From contig CANGCK010000029.1 in NCBI GenBank assembly GCA_947452295.1, forward strand, positions 1 to 40,586: a stretch of DNA of 40,586 nt, written 5' to 3'. The DNA is from Sphingobacteriia bacterium. GTDB lineage: Bacteria; Bacteroidota; Bacteroidia; Chitinophagales; Chitinophagaceae. This document shows, in pieces, positions 35,801-40,586 of this stretch. The notes below the pieces were generated by a model, which was not told the origin of the DNA, did no database searches, and saw only the letters and a program-made list of their open reading frames with translations. Numbering within the stretch: the stretch's first letter is position 1; every line of letters begins with the position of its first letter. The position numbers and the translations under genes were made by a program.

Positions 35801-38800
35801 TTACTCAAAATATTTTTAAAGACACTATATATTGTAACGGAGTAGTTGTTTCTTCAGTTCCGTTAATAAGCAATACAGACCTAAGCAAAACAAATTTTAC
35901 CTGGACAAAGAAAAATGGTGCAACTCTTAATACGCAAACTGCTCTTGCAGCAATACCCTCATTCCCTTCAGTTAATACTACTAAATCTCCAATTGTTGAT
36001 ACAATTACGATAACCCCTATTTATACCAACAATGGAGTTTCTTGCGCTGGCCCAGACAATAAATTCAGGCAGATTACGCTACCCACTGTTATAGCACAGC
36101 CTATTTCAAATGTATATGTTTGCGCAGGACAAACAGTTCCAGCTGTTGCGCCAACAACCGATGCCGATGTATTTGCAGGGGTTAATATTAAATACAAATG
36201 GGTGAGTTCTAATAGCGCTGTTGGATTGAGTTCTAGTACAAATGATTCTACAAAAATACCATCGTTTATTGCAACAAATACAACTGCAGATACTATTAAG
36301 TCGATTATAACGGTTACACCTCAATATACATATATTGATCCTGCAACCGGGTTTGCAAAAACTTGTTCAGGTACTCCAATATCATATACAGTTGCAGTAT
36401 TGTATAAGCCAAAAGCTACTTTTACATGGGTGAGTAGTGATAGTTGTGCACAAGGTACTGGGACTATTAAATATGTAAATAATACCAGTACAATTAAACC
36501 AGGTACTGTTTCGTGGAAATGGAGAGTAGTAAATGATTCGGCAATTGTTAATCAATCTAAAACAGGTGTTCAAATAAGTGATAGCACAAATGCTGCTCCA
36601 ATGTTTACTTTCCCTGATAATCAAGGATATAAAGACTCGGGCTATACTGTTACTTTAATAGCAATTACATCAGATGGTTGTAGTGATACCACATCACAAT
36701 CGATGTTAATAAAACGGAGACCTAAAGCAATATTTACTATTTTTAATAAGGATACGATTTGTAGTGAAGTAATTAACACTACCAACGGTACTGGAAATTT
36801 ACCCTTTTCTTCTCTTTCATTTTTCTGGTCATGGTCGGCTAATACATTAAATGCCCCTATTATATCATTTAGTGGGGTTACAGCTCCTTCTCCTACTATT
36901 TTATTTCCAGAAAACACAACCGGTTCTGTTATTAGATATGATTTAAAAATGGTAGCTACCAGAATTGGAAGTAATTGTAAAGATAGTGTTACGCATAGTA
37001 TTTGGGTTTATCCAAAACCAAAGGCTTCTTTTTATTACAATAAATATGATAGTTGTAGTACATGGACATTTACTGTCATTGATACTAGCAATGCAAAAAA
37101 TGGTGAGGCGCAAAATACGCTAACTAATAAATGGAATATCACACCAAAAAATACTTCAGGAATAGCTAATCCTGGTTCGACATATAGTTTGAACAATATT
37201 TTAAATCCTACTTTGTCCCTAAGCAATACTGGCATTGTCGACACAGTTTATTCGGTGCAATTAATTGTTACGTCTTTGCATGGTTGTAGTGATACAATTA
37301 CTAAATCATTCACTGTTCATCCTACACCAAAAATTATTGATACAATATTAAAAATATGTAGCAATAAAGGCTTCGATTTAATACCTCAACATGGATTCAA
37401 TAATGCAATTGTACCGAATGGTATAACTTATAGTTGGAACGTATTAGCTAATATAAATATAGCAGGTTATGAAAACGTTACTGATTTTCGTAATAAAATT
37501 AGCGACACATTAAAGAATAAAAGAAATGTTGTCGACACTTTAGTTTATACTGTTTCACCTTCTTTAAATGGTTCATGCGCAGGGGATTCATTTAAAGTAA
37601 AAATTGTTGTTTATCCTACACCTGAAATTCATGATACAACTATTTCGATTTGTAGCGGTGAAAAATTTGATGTGAACTTTATTGATGGACAGAGAGGTGA
37701 TATTGTACCTGCTGGAACTAAGTACAAATGGACAGTTACAGATAGAATAAATATTACAGATGAATCTGCTGAATTAATTGGTAAAACAGCTATTCGTGAC
37801 ACATTAACAAATACCAGTAATATTATAGATACAGTAGTTTATAGTATTTTACCTATTGCTGGAACTGACGGTTCATGTACAGGCGATACCTTTAAATTGC
37901 GAGTTGCCATTTATCCAAAACCCTTTATTAAGGATACGATAATTGATATTTGTAGTAGAGATACTTTTGTAATAACACCAATCAATAATGTAAAAAACAT
38001 TGTCCCTGCTGCTACTAAATATTCATGGATTGTTTATCAACCCAATAGCAATATAACTGGAGCAGGAAATTCTATCACTTCAGCATTATATATTACTGAT
38101 ACTTTACTGAATACCTCCAATACATATCAGCAAATAAAATATAAAGTTGTTCCTGTGTCTGGCATTGCGGGAAATTGTGTTGGTGATACTTTTCTTGTAA
38201 CTGTTAACATAAAACCTCGTCCACAAATTTCAACAATCGATACATTTATTTGTAGCGGAAATATTTTTACTGTAGTTCCTAAAAATAATATAAATGGAAT
38301 TATACCCAATGGCACAAAATACCTTTGGAGATCTCAGCCTGTAATTGACATAACTGGCCAAGTAAATCAATTCGTTTATAAGGATACGATTAGTGGTTCT
38401 TTGATTAATCTTACTAATTATGATAAAATTGTTGATTATAAAGTTGTTGGCCAATCTTTATGGATGGGTAGTTGCTTAAGTGACAGCTTCGATGTTAAAG
38501 TTACAGTTCATCCCACACCTAAAATATCAGACACCACAATAACTATTTGTAGTGGTGGAAAATTCGATGTGAACTTTATCAACGGTATTCGCGGCGATAT
38601 TGTCCCTACTGGTACTACCTATAGATGGACATATACCGATAGAGTAGGTATTAATGGTGAGTCGAATGAATTGACAGGTAAATTATCTATTAGTGACACT
38701 TTATTCAATCAAAATAATAAAGTAGATACTGTATTGTATACAGTAGTTCCTATTTCAGGAATTGCCGGAAGTTGTGAAGGGTTGCCATTTTATGTAAAAG

Positions 38801-40586
38801 TTATCATAAATCCTACTCCTAAAATTCATGATACAGCATCAAGTGTTTGTAGTGGGCAATTGTTTAATATTAAACCAGTAAATATTGTTGGTTGGAATAT
38901 TGTGCCAGTTGGTATTAAATATAAATGGACGTTAACTAACAATCTTCAATTAACCGGCGATAGCACTGAAAATAATTTGAAAGATTCAATTGCTGTAAAA
39001 TTATTTAATACAACAGATAGTATACAATATATTACATATAAAGTAGTTCCATCGGTTAATGGCAATTGTCCTGGAGATACTTTTAATATAAGTATGCAAG
39101 TTAATCCTACCCCTAAAATAGGTAATAGAGAATTAACTATTTGTAGTAGAGATGAGTTTGTTTTAGCTCCTAAAACTGCTGATACTACTATAGTGCCAAT
39201 CGGTACAAAATATAAATGGATTGCTATACCAAATACAAATGTATTGGGAGATAGTGCTCAGGTTGTTTTAAAAGATACAATACGTGCTCGCTTATATAAT
39301 TTAAGGAATATAGTTGATACTGTTATTTATAAAGTGGTACCAGTATCTGGATTGAGTGGTGCCTGTGAGGGAGATACATTTGTATTGCGTGTAATTATTA
39401 ACCCTAAACCAGAAATTAAAGACAGTAGTATAACAATTTGTAGTGATTCTAGTTTTAAGGTTGATCCTACTAATATCCCAGGTTGGAATATTGTACCTGC
39501 AAATACCAAATATAAATGGATTGTTGCGCAAAATAATAATGTGCTTGGCGAATCGGATCGCTTGGTAGAAAATTATTCTATCAGTGACACTTTAAAAAAC
39601 ACAACAGATACTGTACAAAAAATCATATATAGTATAGTGCCAATTTCGGGAGCAGTAGGAAACTGTGTAGGCGATACATTTAAATTGAATGTGTTCTTAA
39701 ATCCTGCACCTTTTATTCATGATACTGTTGCAACAATTTGCAGTGACTCATTTTTTATCATCAAACCTTTGAATGGTATAAATGGAAACATTGTTCCTAT
39801 TGGAATAAAATATAAATGGGTAGTATCTGGTGCAAACATAAAAATACAAGAGGCAAACAATGAAGCAATCCCTCGTGATGAGGTTAGAGATACTTTAATT
39901 AACACGAGCGATACTATTCAAAAAATTGAATATACTGTAACCCCTGTTGTTGGAGGATTGTGTCCTGGTAATACTTTTAAAGTATCAGTAACAATCAATC
40001 CTGTACCCAAAATCACAAATCGCAAAGATACCATCTGTAGTGGAGAAGAGTTTATGGTTCTTCCTAAAACAGACGATACTACTATTGTCCCTAATGGCAC
40101 AAAATACAAGTGGACTTTAGTAAGTAACAGCGTAAACATATTTGGGGACAGTTCGGAAACTAATTTAAAAGATACGGTTAAAGCTAAATTGTATAATACT
40201 TCCAATAAGGTTGATACTGTTGTATATAATGTAGTACCTATTTCTGGTGAGGCTGGTAATTGTGAAGGGAAAGCATTTTTGGTGACGGTTTTTGTAGCAC
40301 CTCGTCCAAGTATAGTATTACACAGTGATACGATATGCAGCAGAGAAGAGTTCATCATCTCACCAGTTAACGGCAATGGCAATATTATACCATCTGGTAC
40401 TAAATATATATGGAAGGTAATAGACAACATTAATATAGCGGGCGATAAAGACAGTTTAGTATACAGTGATACGGTTAGAGGAATATTAAACAATCGCAGG
40501 AATGTGTTGGACTCAGTATTTTACAGGGTATTACCTAAGTCGGGCGATTTGTTGGGATGTATAGGTGATACGTTTGATGTACGGGT
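32827..40586 (+). CDS. Giant secreted repeat protein (adhesin-like), right end outside window
   Basis: Open frame of at least 2,586 codons with no stop before the window ends. It must start at TTG 32827 (or ATT 32824), because an in-frame stop lies at 32821 and the first ATG (32965) would delete the signal peptide NKFLKILLLLLCLGFIFS...SSAQ. Residues 1 to about 1498 are Ser/Thr/Asn-rich beta-sandwich-like modules, some PKD-like (for example FVWGDGQFDSY near 285, KYLWTITGG, KYKWVSSN), each typically preceded by a Cys-containing strand. From residue 1499 onward come at least ten complete modules of 98-100 residues (see repeat). The composition and context suggest export by the T9SS with a type B sorting domain beyond the right edge, and a role as surface filament or adhesin like SprB. 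Those last points are inference; the C-terminus is not visible. Confidence 0.85.
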   Translation, partial: MNKFLKILLLLLCLGFIFSKESSAQITISNFPAGAKFIKGSSISVWMSSTYPFKLTNKFTLELSDASGSFANPTVLNIVRKHFTSFINATLPLSIPNGSGYRVRVTAVDSLNPASYSIISNVSPSFQIQSGTAVSPHFYSLNSNSSACSDTLYGTTSNGKDKSYTMGIGFNTDYTKYDYYCVEENNITKSTNPVTLFPSGDLSTTSFTVLFNTTGYNNYSIKVIDLITGDTIAERRLVVLNTTNTKGLNNLSSEKICLPDSVKYYIDTSVNNGIATNYPNAKYKFVWGDGQFDSYTQYQLLKSPYVSHLYNTTSCGQNGGIFKVLILVQLDENICFSLNDTLGRLESSVIVNLKPIAKYTAPDSACQFSTITFNNISTPGSLVSGSLCKDSTYFEWFYKRPSDPVFSPPINYGSGFNSSAFPNYPNFKYGPPFTNILGFHKIKLQASLIDQNACGPTVYIDSVCIEAPAIPKFSFLNPTDSTTTVCKGTKVILKNLSNTLTAPCTLAKYLWTITGGTYQLVDGTKLTDVNPHIIFDTATKYTVCLTVTNSCGPVTACRDLMVIGDPTVTFIPQDTSICLDSASFVIDFAQDITTIGAPVLPLLPGASSTVIPALAKVTYTNGNSTISKFDWQIIDPSGNKIPKTDYEYVKASDSTVQYPAIKFKAFRKYLIIAGVNRICSSAPGLITDTLTFDLKQKPQINITPALTNLCTNVNQILTLNYLAGTVTSPSQTWYKDTIVNPANIVGSGLLTFTPSTLLNYTNKFFAVGNSNNGCKDTASANIFQLPKLVTTPVADQYYCIGSTASIPLAYNPSLTNGVSGVIRWFSSNPAVGLVASSGTGNLSFTTTNTKADTVFTVIKVVSVASYMGLECAGDTVTFKIIVLPKISVTNTLFNTTVCAGDSILPIKLLSNAAASGKVSYKWVFNPLTNISIGQSAILVGDTIPGFKTINATISPITDTIKITPSFTYPISGGLTCDGNISSDTLTVNPTPITQNIFKDTIYCNGVVVSSVPLISNTDLSKTNFTWTKKNGATLNTQTALAAIPSFPSVNTTKSPIVDTITITPIYTNNGVSCAGPDNKFRQITLPTVIAQPISNVYVCAGQTVPAVAPTTDADVFAGVNIKYKWVSSNSAVGLSSSTNDSTKIPSFIATNTTADTIKSIITVTPQYTYIDPATGFAKTCSGTPISYTVAVLYKPKATFTWVSSDSCAQGTGTIKYVNNTSTIKPGTVSWKWRVVNDSAIVNQSKTGVQISDSTNAAPMFTFPDNQGYKDSGYTVTLIAITSDGCSDTTSQSMLIKRRPKAIFTIFNKDTICSEVINTTNGTGNLPFSSLSFFWSWSANTLNAPIISFSGVTAPSPTILFPENTTGSVIRYDLKMVATRIGSNCKDSVTHSIWVYPKPKASFYYNKYDSCSTWTFTVIDTSNAKNGEAQNTLTNKWNITPKNTSGIANPGSTYSLNNILNPTLSLSNTGIVDTVYSVQLIVTSLHGCSDTITKSFTVHPTPKIIDTILKICSNKGFDLIPQHGFNNAIVPNGITYSWNVLANINIAGYENVTDFRNKISDTLKNKRNVVDTLVYTVSPSLNGSCAGDSFKVKIVVYPTPEIHDTTISICSGEKFDVNFIDGQRGDIVPAGTKYKWTVTDRINITDESAELIGKTAIRDTLTNTSNIIDTVVYSILPIAGTDGSCTGDTFKLRVAIYPKPFIKDTIIDICSRDTFVITPINNVKNIVPAATKYSWIVYQPNSNITGAGNSITSALYITDTLLNTSNTYQQIKYKVVPVSGIAGNCVGDTFLVTVNIKPRPQISTIDTFICSGNIFTVVPKNNINGIIPNGTKYLWRSQPVIDITGQVNQFVYKDTISGSLINLTNYDKIVDYKVVGQSLWMGSCLSDSFDVKVTVHPTPKISDTTITICSGGKFDVNFINGIRGDIVPTGTTYRWTYTDRVGINGESNELTGKLSISDTLFNQNNKVDTVLYTVVPISGIAGSCEGLPFYVKVIINPTPKIHDTASSVCSGQLFNIKPVNIVGWNIVPVGIKYKWTLTNNLQLTGDSTENNLKDSIAVKLFNTTDSIQYITYKVVPSVNGNCPGDTFNISMQVNPTPKIGNRELTICSRDEFVLAPKTADTTIVPIGTKYKWIAIPNTNVLGDSAQVVLKDTIRARLYNLRNIVDTVIYKVVPVSGLSGACEGDTFVLRVIINPKPEIKDSSITICSDSSFKVDPTNIPGWNIVPANTKYKWIVAQNNNVLGESDRLVENYSISDTLKNTTDTVQKIIYSIVPISGAVGNCVGDTFKLNVFLNPAPFIHDTVATICSDSFFIIKPLNGINGNIVPIGIKYKWVVSGANIKIQEANNEAIPRDEVRDTLINTSDTIQKIEYTVTPVVGGLCPGNTFKVSVTINPVPKITNRKDTICSGEEFMVLPKTDDTTIVPNGTKYKWTLVSNSVNIFGDSSETNLKDTVKAKLYNTSNKVDTVVYNVVPISGEAGNCEGKAFLVTVFVAPRPSIVLHSDTICSREEFIISPVNGNGNIIPSGTKYIWKVIDNINIAGDKDSLVYSDTVRGILNNRRNVLDSVFYRVLPKSGDLLGCIGDTFDVR
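37321..40586 (+). repeat. Tandem ~99-residue PKD-like modules (10 complete plus 1 partial)
   Basis: Module starts (Pro codon) at 37321, 37615, 37915, 38215, 38512, 38812, 39106, 39403, 39703, 40000 and 40300, so unit length is 294-300 bp. The common pattern is PxPxIxD, then ICSxxxF, then NIVPxGTKYKW, then GDS or GES, DTLxN, DTVxYxVxPxSG, and GxCxGDTFxV. Two Cys per module (ICS and GxCxG) could form a disulfide. Modules are clearly related but diverged, and no two neighbours are near identical. The pattern resembles the 'PKD-like domain' repeats of Bacteroidota surface proteins. Confidence 0.9.

Noticed and set aside
39918..40493. 191-codon open frame antisense to the repeat array
   Set aside because: Shadow of the repetitive plus-strand coding sequence; the periodic composition explains why it stays open. 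Similar antisense frames appear in other repeat modules (for example 36642-36917).
37321..40586. Regular ~297-bp periodicity considered as a CRISPR array or satellite DNA
   Set aside because: Units are long, diverged and in continuous reading frame; no 20-50 bp exact direct repeats with unique spacers.

Overview
The window is chromosomal DNA from a Bacteroidota bacterium, most likely of the Chitinophagaceae/Sphingobacteriia type; the family-level guess is inference. The support is AT-rich DNA with few Shine-Dalgarno-like sites, the Bacteroidota -7 promoter octamer TAnnTTTG in front of several genes, PorP/SprF proteins, a gliding-motility-type (type B) C-terminal sorting domain of the type IX secretion system (T9SS), a GldA-like ATPase, a fused E1 alpha/beta dehydrogenase and a DUF1800/DUF1501 pair. 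I see no rRNA, tRNA, CRISPR array, prophage, integrase or transposase.

Layout. (1) 1-6945, minus strand: purD followed by the rod-shape and lateral-wall elongation genes mreB, mreC, mreD, PBP2 (mrdA) and rodA; rodA runs off the left edge. (2) 7023-10604, plus: two peptide transporters of unrelated families (POT and OPT), closed by a terminator. (3) 10720-16017, plus: an exported-protein cassette of DUF1800, DUF1501 (Tat signal), a CBM9-like protein and a GHL10-like glycosidase (Tat signal). (4) 16029-21435, minus: a class C beta-lactamase-like serine hydrolase, a fused 2-oxoacid dehydrogenase E1, a Bax-inhibitor-1 membrane protein and a lipoprotein polysaccharide deacetylase. (5) 21552-23492, plus: the alpha subunit of a 2-oxoacid:ferredoxin oxidoreductase, with no beta subunit gene beside it. 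(6) 23568-28472, mostly minus: an unknown exported protein with a CsgG/LpoB-like strand, MmcQ/YjbR (plus), endonuclease III with a small overlapping gene, an FtsB/DivIC protein, enolase and a GldA-like ABC ATPase. (7) 28895-40586, plus: a T9SS surface cluster. It holds a PKD/Ig protein with a type B sorting domain, translationally coupled to a PorP/SprF, then a second PorP/SprF, then a giant repeat protein that is still open at the right edge (at least 2,586 codons).

How the parts fit together. Regions 1 and 6 are largely housekeeping: cell-wall elongation, division, glycolysis, purine synthesis and DNA repair. The most unusual part is region 7. In Flavobacterium, PorP/SprF-type proteins help export or anchor large adhesins with type B sorting domains (SprB/SprF). 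Here two PorP/SprF genes lie between a modest adhesin-like protein and a very large one. The latter carries at least ten complete tandem modules of about 99 residues, and some modules three positions apart look unusually alike. I infer a cell-surface filament or adhesin system secreted by the T9SS. Its ligand and the C-terminus of the giant protein lie beyond what the window shows.
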